Shown here: positions 18,279-26,824 of the stretch, in pieces
Numbering within the stretch: position 1 is the stretch's first letter
How the letters are laid out: each line of letters begins with the position of its first letter
Source: Luteibacter rhizovicinus
GTDB taxonomy: Bacteria; Pseudomonadota; Gammaproteobacteria; Xanthomonadales; Rhodanobacteraceae
DNA: 64,000 nt
Assembly (NCBI RefSeq): GCF_004342265.1
Contig: NZ_SMCS01000003.1
Span: 248,001 to 312,000 of the forward strand
Direction: 5' to 3'
Made by a program: the position numbers and the translations under genes
The notes under the pieces: model-generated
The model's database searches: none
The model's input: the letters and a program-made list of their open reading frames with translations, nothing else
What the model was told of the DNA's origin: nothing

Positions 18279-19932
18279 ATGGCCCCTGGGCTTCGTCATC
18301 GTACTGGCCACGTGCGCGACATGGTTCGTCGCGGCCGGCCATGCATTGTCATGGATCCTATTCCATGGCGGCGGCGATCCGGTGAGCTGGCATACGTGGA
18401 TCGACTATGCATTATCGTATCCAGGCCACCCACTCGTACAACCGGCACTTGAACTGGCTGGAGCGATTGCGTCGCTCGTCATACTCGTGCCCGTGATCGT
18501 CGCTCTCGTGCGTTGCAAACCGCCATTGCACGGCGCCGCCCGATTCGCCCGTATCGCGGAAGTCCGTCGCGCCGGTCTCCTGACCCATAGAGGCGACGGC
18601 ATCATCCTTGGCGGATATGGCCGTCGATTCCTGACTGCCGGACTTGCGGACTTCCCGCACGTGATGCTTGCCGCACCCACCGGTTCCGGCAAAGGCGTCG
18701 GCGTCGTCATCCCCAATCTTCTGAACTGGAACCATTCGGTCATCGTGCTGGACATAAAACGCGAGAACTGGACGCTCACTGCCGGTTTTCGCAAGCGCCA
18801 CGGACATGAAACTTACCTGTTCGATCCCGCATCGCCGGACGGCCGCACGCATCGATGGAATCCATTGGCCTATGTACGCGACGAGCCGGGGACACGCATC
18901 GACGATATCCAGAAGATCGGCAGCATCATTTTTCCCGATACTCCAGGCGTCGACCCCCTCTGGTCGGCCAGCTGCCGGACGCTGTTTCTCGGACTGGCAT
19001 TGTATGTATTCGAAACCGACGACCTTCCGCGCACGCTCGGGCAGATCGCACGCGAAGCCTACGCCGACACCGACGACCGTCTCGCCGATATCATCATGGA
19101 GCGATACGAGTCCGGCGCCCGGCTTTCGGCCGCCTGCGAAGCTGCACTAACCGACTATGCGAATACCGCTACCGAAACCCGCACGTCGATACGGAAGACA
19201 TTTACGTCACGCTTCGAGCTGTTCCTCAATCCCATCGTGGATGCCGCGACCTCTGCCAACGATTTCGACCTGGAAGCCCTGAGGCGAAAGCGCATCAGTA
19301 TTTATATCGGCATCACACCCGACAATCTCGCGCGCATGGCGCCACTGCTCAACCTGTTCTTCCAGCAGGTTGTCGATCTCAACACACGAGAGCTTCCCGA
19401 GCACAATCCCGAACTGAAGTATCAGTGCCTGATGCTTCTCGACGAGTTCAAGTCGCTGGGCAAGTTGCCGCTTATCGTCGACGCCATAGCATTCCTTCGC
19501 GGGTACGGCGTGCGCCTGCTGCCGATTTTCCAGTCACCGAGTCAGATACGGGAAGTCTATGGCGAGGAGGCCGCGAAAACGTTTTTCCAGAACCACGCCA
19601 TACGCATTTCCTATACGCCCGCCGACATTGTGACGGCGACCGAAATCAGCAATGAAATCGGCAATACCACCGTGAAGAGCCATTCGGTGTCCCGTCCCGA
19701 TCTTTTTTCGAAAGGGCAGCGCAATCGCAGCGATTCAATGGTCAGTCGCGCGCTGATGCTTCCGCAGGAAGTCATGGCGCTGGGTGTGAACGAAGTCCTC
19801 CTGTTCGCCAGGGGCACGCGTCCGATTCGGGGCCGGAAGATCCGTTGGTATCGGGAAAAGGCATTCACTTCCCGGATACTGCCACCGCCCACCGTTCCCG
19901 CACATACGCCAGGCGGGCCCGAGGATCGGTGA
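18244..19932 (+). CDS. virD4: VirD4-family type IV coupling protein
   Basis: VirD4 is the coupling ATPase that recruits substrates to the T4SS. The 562-residue product has two N-terminal transmembrane helices (about 13-40 and 70-92), Walker A PTGSGKG (about 145-151), and Walker B LMLLDEFKSLGKL (about 395-407). Later motifs are FQSPSQIREVYGEEAAKTFFQNHAIRISY-type sequence and the C-terminal LLFARGTRPIRGRKIRWY. The start overlaps virB11 by 35 bases behind CAGGAATA. The presence of a coupling protein argues for substrate export, but no relaxase or effector gene is adjacent, so the substrate is unknown. It ends 14 bases from the convergent phospholipase gene. Confidence 0.95.
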   Translation: MNPLANAPRWVKWPLGFVIVLATCATWFVAAGHALSWILFHGGGDPVSWHTWIDYALSYPGHPLVQPALELAGAIASLVILVPVIVALVRCKPPLHGAARFARIAEVRRAGLLTHRGDGIILGGYGRRFLTAGLADFPHVMLAAPTGSGKGVGVVIPNLLNWNHSVIVLDIKRENWTLTAGFRKRHGHETYLFDPASPDGRTHRWNPLAYVRDEPGTRIDDIQKIGSIIFPDTPGVDPLWSASCRTLFLGLALYVFETDDLPRTLGQIAREAYADTDDRLADIIMERYESGARLSAACEAALTDYANTATETRTSIRKTFTSRFELFLNPIVDAATSANDFDLEALRRKRISIYIGITPDNLARMAPLLNLFFQQVVDLNTRELPEHNPELKYQCLMLLDEFKSLGKLPLIVDAIAFLRGYGVRLLPIFQSPSQIREVYGEEAAKTFFQNHAIRISYTPADIVTATEISNEIGNTTVKSHSVSRPDLFSKGQRNRSDSMVSRALMLPQEVMALGVNEVLLFARGTRPIRGRKIRWYREKAFTSRILPPPTVPAHTPGGPEDR

Positions 19933-19946
19933 GGCTCAGGCCATCG

Positions 19947-22082
19947 TTATCGGGATTTGCGAACGGGCCCCGGATCGCTCGTACTCGGCCGTCCATCCTC
20001 CAGATGCCCCGCGAACCGGCGCAGATAGCGCGGCGCTTCGGCCATCGATACCGAGATGTCGTACCAGCCCGCGCTACGGCTGACGTCGAACGGCAGCACC
20101 ACCTTCGCTCCTGCCGCGACCTCGATACGCTGCAGCGCATCCGCGGCATATGTATTGCCGACCATGCAGACGGACGGAAGCGGTCCGGCGTTGGATATCG
20201 TCAGGTTCATGCGCTTGCCCGGCGCATCCTCCGCCACGACCGCCTCGACTCCATCGTCCACGCCACCACGCAAGGCACAAAGGAACCCGTTCGGGCCATG
20301 CACAAGGCGATCGTAACCATCGCCACGTCTGGCGAGCGGCCAGTAATCCTCGATGGTGTCGCCCGCACTCACCGTATAGCGGCGCGGAGGCTGCTCGCGG
20401 TCGGAGCCGTCATAGACATAGAACGCAGCACCTGCCCGCCCCGTGTTCCGGAAGCGAACCCAGCTACGGCCCGCGTCCAGTCGATGCTCCACGCTCCATG
20501 CATAGGGCAACGGCCGGGCCGGTCGCACGCCCGGCTCCTGAACCGGCATACGCTGTTCCCCGGGCACTTTGACCGGCGCCTTGCCCTTCGGCGCCGCAGG
20601 CACGCGAAGTTTCGGCATGGACGTCTCGCGTGTACCCGCAAAATCGAATGCGCTCGTGAGATCGCCGCATACAGCCCGACGCCATGCGCTGATCTGCGAC
20701 TCCGGCACGCCGAAACGCGTTTCGAGAAACCGCAGGACCGATGTGTGATCGAAGGTTTCCGAGCAGACCCATCCGCCGCGCGTCCATGGCGACACCACGA
20801 TCATGGGTACGCGCACGCCCAGGCCGATGATCTGCCGACCGCCTGGATCCGACCCGGGAACCAGCGGATTCGCGATACGCATGTGCTCGTCGATATCCAT
20901 GACCTCGTCCTCCAGACTATCGACGAGGTCGGCCGAAACCACGCCTTGCTCGCCCTGCCCGCTTTCCACTGGCGGCGCCGGTGGAACGACGTGATCGAAC
21001 AGGCCGTCGTTTTCGTCGTAATTGAGGAACAGAACCGTCTTGCTCCACACCGCGGGATTCGCGGTCAGCGCTTCGATCACCCGCTGGATGTAGAACGCAC
21101 CATCTGTCGGCGAGGCTTCGGGGTGTTCGCTATAGCGGAACGGCGCCACGATCCACGATACCTGCGGCAGACGGTCGTTCATGACATCGGCTCGCAGTTC
21201 GCGCAGCGTATGCGTCGAGGCGCCGTTGCGTACGAGAGAACTCTTCGGGTCCGCGCCTTGGCCTACCTGATAGCGCGCGAAGAATTCCAGCGAATTGTCG
21301 GTGAAGTTATCCGTCGGCGACCCCGGGTCGCCTGTCCCGCCCTGATAGACCCGCCAGCTCACGCCATGCGCTTCCAGCCGCTCCGGATACGTGGTCCACG
21401 TGTATCCATTGACGTCCTTGCGCTCTTCCGTTCCCGGCCCGTTGTCCTTGCTGCCGAATGTGTTGCGCGGATCGGCGGTACCCGACCAGAGGAAGATGCG
21501 GTTGATCGCCGTGTCGGCATGAACGGACGCGTGATACGCATCGCAGATGGTGAACGCATCGGCCAGTGCGTAGTGGAACGCGGCATCGTCGCGCTTCAGG
21601 TACGCCATCGTCAGCACGTCCTGCTTCTGCTCGACCCATCGATCCCAGCGCCCCAGGTTCCAGGCCTGATGACCGCTGCTCCATCCATGGTCCGTGCCGT
21701 CCTGATGATCGCCGCTGACCGCCGTGTCCAGATGGAACGGCAGCACATACGGTACATCGTCCGCGATACCGCGCGATTTATAGTGCTTCGTATGCGTCGT
21801 CGCCGCCGGCTGCCGCCAGACCGGGGAGCCATCGGCCAGCGAAAGCACCCGCGGATCGCCAAACCCGCGCACGCCACGCAGGCTGCCGAAGTAGTGATCG
21901 AACGACCGGTTCTCCTGCATCAGGATCACAACGTGTCCGACGTCCGCGATCGTGCCGGTGACGCGATGCGCGGGCGTTGCCAGGGCGCGGGCGATAGCGG
22001 CCGGAAACGCCTGCACGGCGAGCGACGCCGTGACGGTGGTGCCGGCGGCTTTCAGGAAACGACGTCGATCGTTGGAAAACAT
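19947..22082 (-). CDS. Phosphocholine-specific (non-haemolytic type) phospholipase C, Tat-exported
   Basis: The 711-residue product belongs to the bacterial phospholipase C family of PlcN/PlcH, which cleaves phosphatidylcholine and related lipids to diacylglycerol and a phosphorylated headgroup outside the cytoplasm. Visible are a twin-arginine signal (RRRFLKAAG, residues 6-14) and the phosphoesterase domain starting at HVVILMQENRSFDHYFG. Internal motifs GTADPRNTFG and NYDENDGLFDHVVPP follow, and two C-terminal DUF756-type beta domains end the protein. The ATG at 22082 gives the proper Tat N-region; longer readings overlap the neighbouring gene. It lies seven bases after a phosphatase-family gene and is convergent with virD4. 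Substrate preference cannot be read from sequence. Confidence 0.92.
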   Translation of the reverse strand: MFSNDRRRFLKAAGTTVTASLAVQAFPAAIARALATPAHRVTGTIADVGHVVILMQENRSFDHYFGSLRGVRGFGDPRVLSLADGSPVWRQPAATTHTKHYKSRGIADDVPYVLPFHLDTAVSGDHQDGTDHGWSSGHQAWNLGRWDRWVEQKQDVLTMAYLKRDDAAFHYALADAFTICDAYHASVHADTAINRIFLWSGTADPRNTFGSKDNGPGTEERKDVNGYTWTTYPERLEAHGVSWRVYQGGTGDPGSPTDNFTDNSLEFFARYQVGQGADPKSSLVRNGASTHTLRELRADVMNDRLPQVSWIVAPFRYSEHPEASPTDGAFYIQRVIEALTANPAVWSKTVLFLNYDENDGLFDHVVPPAPPVESGQGEQGVVSADLVDSLEDEVMDIDEHMRIANPLVPGSDPGGRQIIGLGVRVPMIVVSPWTRGGWVCSETFDHTSVLRFLETRFGVPESQISAWRRAVCGDLTSAFDFAGTRETSMPKLRVPAAPKGKAPVKVPGEQRMPVQEPGVRPARPLPYAWSVEHRLDAGRSWVRFRNTGRAGAAFYVYDGSDREQPPRRYTVSAGDTIEDYWPLARRGDGYDRLVHGPNGFLCALRGGVDDGVEAVVAEDAPGKRMNLTISNAGPLPSVCMVGNTYAADALQRIEVAAGAKVVLPFDVSRSAGWYDISVSMAEAPRYLRRFAGHLEDGRPSTSDPGPVRKSR

Positions 22083-22089
22083 AAGTTCG

Positions 22090-22884
22090 CTATGCGCCTT
22101 GCTGGATGGTCTCGACGATCTCGCGATGCAGTTCGGCCGACGCGGCGGCGATGACCTGCCCACCGCTGTTCAGTCCAAGCCTGCGTCCCTGCCAGTCGGT
22201 AATGACACCGCCGGCGGCCTCGATCACCGGAGCGAGGGCGAGGTAATCGTACGGCTTAAGATCCGCTTCGATCACTGCATCGATATGACCGGCTGCGAGT
22301 AGTGCATAGCTATAGCAGTCGCCGCCGAAACGGCGTGTACGTGCCGCGCGGCTTACGCGTTCGAACACGACCGATTCCTCGGCCGTGAACATATCCGGTG
22401 TCGTGGCGTACAGCGTGGCATCCGACAGACGCGTGCAGGCACTCGTCTGGCAACGCACGCCATTGAACGTGCTGAACTGTCCCGCGCGACCGATCCATCG
22501 CTCGCCAAGCACGGGCATGTCGATCAGGCCGATGACGGGTTCACCGTTGCGAAGCAGCGCAAGAAGCGTGCCCCACAGCGGCCAGCCGCTGATGAAACTG
22601 CGCGTCCCGTCGATCGGATCGATGGACCACACGTACTCGGCATCGGTGCGTAGTGCACCGTACTCCTCGCCCAGTACGCCGTGTTCCGGATACGACGCCT
22701 GGATGCGCTCGCGCACCATCGCTTCGACCATGCGATCGACCGCGGTCACCGGACTGGCATCGTCTTTCAGGCTGACGTCGATAGCGCCCCGGAAATGCGG
22801 CATGGACAGCTCGCGGGCCGTATCGACGATACCGCGCGCGAATGTCTCGAACCCGTCGATCAACGACGGTGGCGGCAGGGCCAT
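22090..22884 (-). CDS. Inositol-monophosphatase-family phosphatase (histidinol-phosphatase HisN-like)
   Basis: A cytoplasmic, metal-dependent phosphomonoesterase of 264 residues. The metal-binding motifs are GEEYG (Glu73/Glu74) and DPIDGTRSF (Asp89, Asp92), with the later GGDCYSYALLAAGHID and LKPYDYLALAPVIEAAGG segments. The latter resembles the HisN-type histidinol phosphatases more than SuhB. The ATG at 22884 sits behind GGAG. It is followed after seven bases by phospholipase C on the same strand and diverges from the ABC transporter operon. That context suggests a role in dephosphorylating a headgroup or its imported derivative, but a histidine-biosynthesis role cannot be excluded from sequence alone. 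Confidence 0.85.
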   Translation of the reverse strand: MALPPPSLIDGFETFARGIVDTARELSMPHFRGAIDVSLKDDASPVTAVDRMVEAMVRERIQASYPEHGVLGEEYGALRTDAEYVWSIDPIDGTRSFISGWPLWGTLLALLRNGEPVIGLIDMPVLGERWIGRAGQFSTFNGVRCQTSACTRLSDATLYATTPDMFTAEESVVFERVSRAARTRRFGGDCYSYALLAAGHIDAVIEADLKPYDYLALAPVIEAAGGVITDWQGRRLGLNSGGQVIAAASAELHREIVETIQQGA

Positions 22885-23092
22885 CGGAAGAACTCCTTGG
22901 GAAAAATGTGTACGCGACCTAGCGCTTACGCGTTTCGGAATGATGACAAAAACGAAAATTCTCTTGTGGACTCGATGCCACACCTTTGCAAATATACCCA
23001 AAACGCCACACCCGCGGCGAGACTTCTCTTCCGGGAGTTTCAAGGCGGCGAGGCACCGGGGTATCCGAAAGACACCACAACGAGGCGGGCGT
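22885..23092. promoter_or_regulatory. Divergent regulatory region between phosphatase/phospholipase and ABC transporter
   Basis: A 208-base divergent intergenic region, visibly more A/T-rich than its surroundings between about 22930 and 23000. It contains a direct repeat TACGCG (22911-22916) and TTACGCG (22926-22932), and an inverted repeat TGTGG-N8-CCACA (22965-22982). Both are plausible binding sites for the DeoR-family regulator encoded at the operon's end. No clear sigma-70 pair was found. Confidence 0.4.
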
Positions 23093-24088
23093 ATGCACGT
23101 TGTCCGAAAGCTCATGCTTGTCCTGGCTGCCTTCCTGGCGAGCGGCGGCGTGAACGCGGGCGATCTGACCGTATATTCCGCGCTGGAGAGCGACGAGATA
23201 GCCGTCTATCTGAAAGCGGCCCATATCGCCCTTCCGGATATCGACGTACACATCCTCCGGCTATCCAGTGGCGATCTCGCGGCGCGCCTGCTTGCCGAAT
23301 CCGCCGAGCCGCGTACCGATGTCGTCTGGGGCATGGCGCTTACCGATATGCTCGATCCGCGTATCGCGCGCCTGTTCGCTCCCGTAGCGGGTGCAAACAT
23401 CGACACCCTGCCCGCACGTTTTCGCGGCGCGAACTGGTTCGCCGCGACCGGCTATATGGCCGCCCTCTGCGTAAACACGCAGGCGCTGGCCGAACAGCAT
23501 CTTCCCGTGCCGCATACCTGGGCCGACCTGACCCGATCTGTCTATCGCGGACAGATCGCGATGCCCGATCCCGCATCCTCCGGCACCGGCTACATGGTGT
23601 TGTCCACGCTGATCGATAGTGGCCATCGGAATGCGGGCTGGCCGCTGGTCGAAGGGATCGCCCGCAATCTCGGGCAGATCACGCTGTCCGGCTCCAATCC
23701 CTGCAAGCTCGCACGCATAGGCGAATTCCCGATCGGCATCTCGTTCGCCTTCGTCGCGATGCAGTCGATTCGCCAGGGCTATCCGATCGCCATGGTGCTG
23801 CCGGCCGATGCCACAGGCTACGAACTGGAAGCATCCGGCCAGATGAAAGGCGCGTCCCATGCACGCGACGCGCAGCGCTTCCTCGACTGGACCGCGTCGC
23901 CCGATGCGGCTGCTCTTTACCGTCAATACAAGGAAATCGTCGCCGCACCCGGCGTCGGTCCCAGCAGCGAGCAACGTGCGGCCGGCTTACCCGCGGATGT
24001 CGCCGGTTCGCTACCGCCACGCGATTTCGCACGGGCCGCGCGCGACCGCGCGTCCATCATCACACGCTGGAAACGGCTTTCGCGCTGA
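23093..24088 (+). CDS. ABC transporter periplasmic binding protein, 2-aminoethylphosphonate (PhnS2)-like
   Basis: A 331-residue extracytoplasmic solute-binding protein of the iron/AEP type (SBP_bac_6/8-like fold). It has a signal peptide (about 1-23, ending VNAG) and the start DLTVYSALESDEI. Diagnostic segments are TDVVWGMALTDML, the ANWFAATGYMAALCVNT stretch, DPASSGTGYMVLSTL and SFAFVAMQSIRQGYPI. These match the putative 2-aminoethylphosphonate binding proteins. It leads an operon with an ATPase and a fused permease, the standard PhnS2-T-U2 set. No phosphonate-degrading gene is present, so the ligand may be another small phosphorylated amine. The ATG at 23093 was chosen to give the signal peptide. 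Confidence 0.85.
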   Translation: MHVVRKLMLVLAAFLASGGVNAGDLTVYSALESDEIAVYLKAAHIALPDIDVHILRLSSGDLAARLLAESAEPRTDVVWGMALTDMLDPRIARLFAPVAGANIDTLPARFRGANWFAATGYMAALCVNTQALAEQHLPVPHTWADLTRSVYRGQIAMPDPASSGTGYMVLSTLIDSGHRNAGWPLVEGIARNLGQITLSGSNPCKLARIGEFPIGISFAFVAMQSIRQGYPIAMVLPADATGYELEASGQMKGASHARDAQRFLDWTASPDAAALYRQYKEIVAAPGVGPSSEQRAAGLPADVAGSLPPRDFARAARDRASIITRWKRLSR

Positions 24089-24116
24089 CGCGCGATCGGC
24101 CAGGGGAATAACGGGG

Positions 24117-25124
24117 ATGTATCTGCACATCGACGACATCGGCAAGTCCTTCGCGGGCGAGCGCGTGCTCGACCACGTGGGTCTGCATGTCGACAAAGGC
24201 GAGTTCGTTTGCCTGCTCGGTCCCAGCGGCTGCGGAAAGACGACCCTGCTGCGCATCGTCGCCGGTTTGCTGGCCGCCGATACGGGACGCATCCACCTCG
24301 GCGGTCGCGACCTGACCGGCGTACCCGCGCGCGATCGTCGGATGGGCCTCGTTTTCCAGTCCTATTCGTTGTTTCCCGACATGACGGTAGCTGCCAACAT
24401 CGGCTATGCGATGCGCATCCGGGGCGAGTCGTCCGCGCGCATCGCCGACCGCACCGCCGAACTGCTCGGACTGGTCGGCCTGTCGACGCTGGCGGCGCGC
24501 TATCCCGCCGATCTTTCGGGCGGACAGCAGCAACGCGTGGCACTGGCCAGGGCACTGGCCGTCGAGCCCTCGCTATTGCTGCTGGACGAACCGCTCTCAG
24601 CGCTGGATGCGCGCGTCCGTACGCAGATGCGCACCGAAATACGCACGCTACAGCGCACGCTGTCCATCCCGACCATCATGGTCACGCACGATCAGGAAGA
24701 AGCCCTGGCGCTCGCGGATACGATCGTCTGCATGAACCACGGGCGGATCGAGCAGGTCGGATCGCCCCGCGATCTCTACGAACACCCCGCATCGCGCTTC
24801 GTCGCCGAATTCATCGGCAGTTCGAACCTGCTTCCCGTGGACTGGATCCGCGATGCGCTTCCGGCCCTCATCGAACAGCGCGCGGCAGCGGTCCGTCCGG
24901 CACACGAGCTTTGCCTGCGGCCCGAGGATTTTCTGATTCACATCGACGCCACCGGCGACGCACAGGTCGAGGACATCGTCTTCCTCGGCAACCTGGCCCG
25001 CGTCGGCGTGCGCTGGCGCGGGCGGCGCATCCTGGTGGAAACGCAGGGACGTTCGTCGCTGCGCGCAGGCGACACGATCGGGCTCGGCGTGCGCGAAGGA
25101 CGCGGGACATGGCTGCCCGCATGA
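24117..25124 (+). CDS. ABC transporter ATPase, 2-aminoethylphosphonate/iron type
   Basis: A 335-residue importer ATPase. It has Walker A GPSGCGKTT (about 36-44), a Q-loop in MGLVFQSYSLFPDMTV, signature LSGGQQQRVALARAL, Walker B LLLLDEPLSALD and switch His in TIMVTHDQEEALALAD. A C-terminal TOBE-like regulatory domain contains LCLRPEDFLI. It resembles PhnT and other CUT1/iron-type ATPases. The ATG at 24117 follows GGGG, 28 bases after the binding-protein gene. The stop overlaps the permease start (ATGA), indicating coupling. Confidence 0.92.
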   Translation: MYLHIDDIGKSFAGERVLDHVGLHVDKGEFVCLLGPSGCGKTTLLRIVAGLLAADTGRIHLGGRDLTGVPARDRRMGLVFQSYSLFPDMTVAANIGYAMRIRGESSARIADRTAELLGLVGLSTLAARYPADLSGGQQQRVALARALAVEPSLLLLDEPLSALDARVRTQMRTEIRTLQRTLSIPTIMVTHDQEEALALADTIVCMNHGRIEQVGSPRDLYEHPASRFVAEFIGSSNLLPVDWIRDALPALIEQRAAAVRPAHELCLRPEDFLIHIDATGDAQVEDIVFLGNLARVGVRWRGRRILVETQGRSSLRAGDTIGLGVREGRGTWLPA

Positions 25125-26824
25125 CCGTTGCCGCCGCCACGCCGTCGAACCCGGCGAAGCCGCGCGAACGGAGCGCCATCGTTCCGGTGCTGCTCGTCTC
25201 TGTTCCGCTTGCGGCTCTTCTCGTCTTTTTTCTCTATCCGCTCGGCGTCATCGTCTGGCGCAGCCTCAGCGACGTCGCCGGCCATTTCACTACCGGCAAC
25301 TACGCCCAGCTCCTAACCGACCCCGGCCTGCCGCGCGCCGCCCTGCATAGCCTCGCCATCGGCATCGCATCCACGGCAACAACCTTATCGCTCGGGCTAC
25401 TCGTGGCGATGACGCTCGAACGCACGCGCGTGCCAGGGAAGCCGCTCATTCGTGGCGTCCTGCTATTGCCGATGCTGGCACCGTCGCTGATGCTGGGCCT
25501 CGGCCTGGTCTGCCTGCTCGGACACAACGGCCTGATCCATCGACTGACCGGACTCCCGACCGATATCTACGGATTCTCCGGCCTGCTGATCGCCAACACG
25601 CTGTACGGACTGCCGCAGGTCGTCATCATCGTGACGACCGCGCTTGCCGGTACCAGCCGTCGTTACTACGACGCCGCCGAGTCGATGGGCGCGACCCCGT
25701 GGCGGCAGTTCCGCGATATCACGTTTCCGCATATTCGCTTTGCCCTGCTTGCCGCCGCCTTTCTCGTCTTCACCGAAACGATCACCGATTTCGGCAATGC
25801 CGTCGTTATCGGTGGCAACTACCGCGTGCTGGCCACCGAGATTTACAGCCAGGTCGCCGGGCAGATGAACTTCGGCATGGGTGCCACGCTTGGCGTACTT
25901 CTGCTGCTGCCTTCCCTGCTTGCCGTCTGGCTGGAACGCGCGGCGCGGCGCCGCCAGGACGCAGGCGGCGCGACGCATGCGCGTTTTTCGACACCGACGA
26001 AAGGACGTACGCGAGACGTCGCGCTCGGCGTCGCAACCGTACTTATCCTGCTGCCGCTATTGCTGACGATTGGCACCGTGGTCTACGTCAGTCTGATCCG
26101 GCTCTGGCCGTACGACCGCAGCCTCACACTTGCCAATTACTTCGGCGGCATGCCCGACGGGTACGCGCCTGTTGCCACATCGCTGCAGGCATCCATCCTT
26201 GCAGCCGTCGTGGGTACAGCACTCATTTTCGGACTGGCCGCGGGCACGCGCCGCTTGCGCCCCACCCTGGCGCGCCCGGTCTACCTCCTGGCAACGCTGC
26301 CCGCCGCCGTGCCGGGCATGATGATCGGTCTGTCCTATGTACTGACCTTCAATCACGGCCCGCTTTCCGCGTGGCTTTACGGAAGCCTGGCGATCGTCGC
26401 GCTCTGCAATATCTACCACTATCACGCGCAGGGCTTCCTCACGATGGTGGCGGGCGTACGCGCCGTACCCGTGGCGCTGGAAGACGCGGTGACATCCCTC
26501 GGCGGCGGCACAGGCCACGTCCTGCGCGATGCGGTGCTGCCTTTCGCGGCACCGGCCATCGTCTCGGTTTTCTTCTATCTGTTCATGCGCTCGATGGTGA
26601 CGCTGTCGGCCGTGATCTTTCTTGTAACGCCGGATCTCGGACTCGCGGCCGTCTCGGTCATGCGGCTCGACGAGAACGGCTTTCTCGCGCAGGCCTCGGC
26701 ATACGCCACGTGCGTACTCGTCGTCGTAGCTGCCGCGCTCGCGACGATGCGGGCCGTGCTGCGCCTGTGCACCCGCCGGCTCCAGAAAGAACGACCCCGG
26801 AAGGAACGACATCATGTGGCTTGA
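25121..26824 (+). CDS. Fused double-domain ABC permease (PhnU2-like)
   Basis: A 567-residue inner-membrane protein in which two binding-protein-dependent permease domains are joined in one chain (about residues 15-280 and 300-560), each with about six membrane segments. Both EAA-type ATPase-contact loops are visible: ESMGATPWRQFRDITFP in the first half and DAVTSLGGGTGHVLRDAVLP in the second. One chain therefore supplies the whole membrane part. The fusion is typical of the PhnU2-type putative aminoethylphosphonate permeases and of FbpB-like iron permeases. The ATG at 25121 overlaps the ATPase stop; an in-frame ATG at 25109 is also possible. The end overlaps the regulator gene by 11 bases. Confidence 0.9.
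   Translation: MTVAAATPSNPAKPRERSAIVPVLLVSVPLAALLVFFLYPLGVIVWRSLSDVAGHFTTGNYAQLLTDPGLPRAALHSLAIGIASTATTLSLGLLVAMTLERTRVPGKPLIRGVLLLPMLAPSLMLGLGLVCLLGHNGLIHRLTGLPTDIYGFSGLLIANTLYGLPQVVIIVTTALAGTSRRYYDAAESMGATPWRQFRDITFPHIRFALLAAAFLVFTETITDFGNAVVIGGNYRVLATEIYSQVAGQMNFGMGATLGVLLLLPSLLAVWLERAARRRQDAGGATHARFSTPTKGRTRDVALGVATVLILLPLLLTIGTVVYVSLIRLWPYDRSLTLANYFGGMPDGYAPVATSLQASILAAVVGTALIFGLAAGTRRLRPTLARPVYLLATLPAAVPGMMIGLSYVLTFNHGPLSAWLYGSLAIVALCNIYHYHAQGFLTMVAGVRAVPVALEDAVTSLGGGTGHVLRDAVLPFAAPAIVSVFFYLFMRSMVTLSAVIFLVTPDLGLAAVSVMRLDENGFLAQASAYATCVLVVVAAALATMRAVLRLCTRRLQKERPRKERHHVA

Noticed and set aside
9162-19932. T4SS as part of an integrative conjugative element
   Set aside because: No integrase, relaxase, tRNA attachment site or flanking direct repeat was seen in the window; it cannot be claimed from this sequence.
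19845-22154. 769-codon plus-strand open frame over the phospholipase C gene
   Set aside because: Arg/His-rich shadow with no motifs; the minus strand has an intact Tat-exported phospholipase C.
22090-22884. Naming the phosphatase hisN outright
   Set aside because: Motifs fit HisN-like enzymes, but the context is not histidine biosynthesis, so only the family was assigned.
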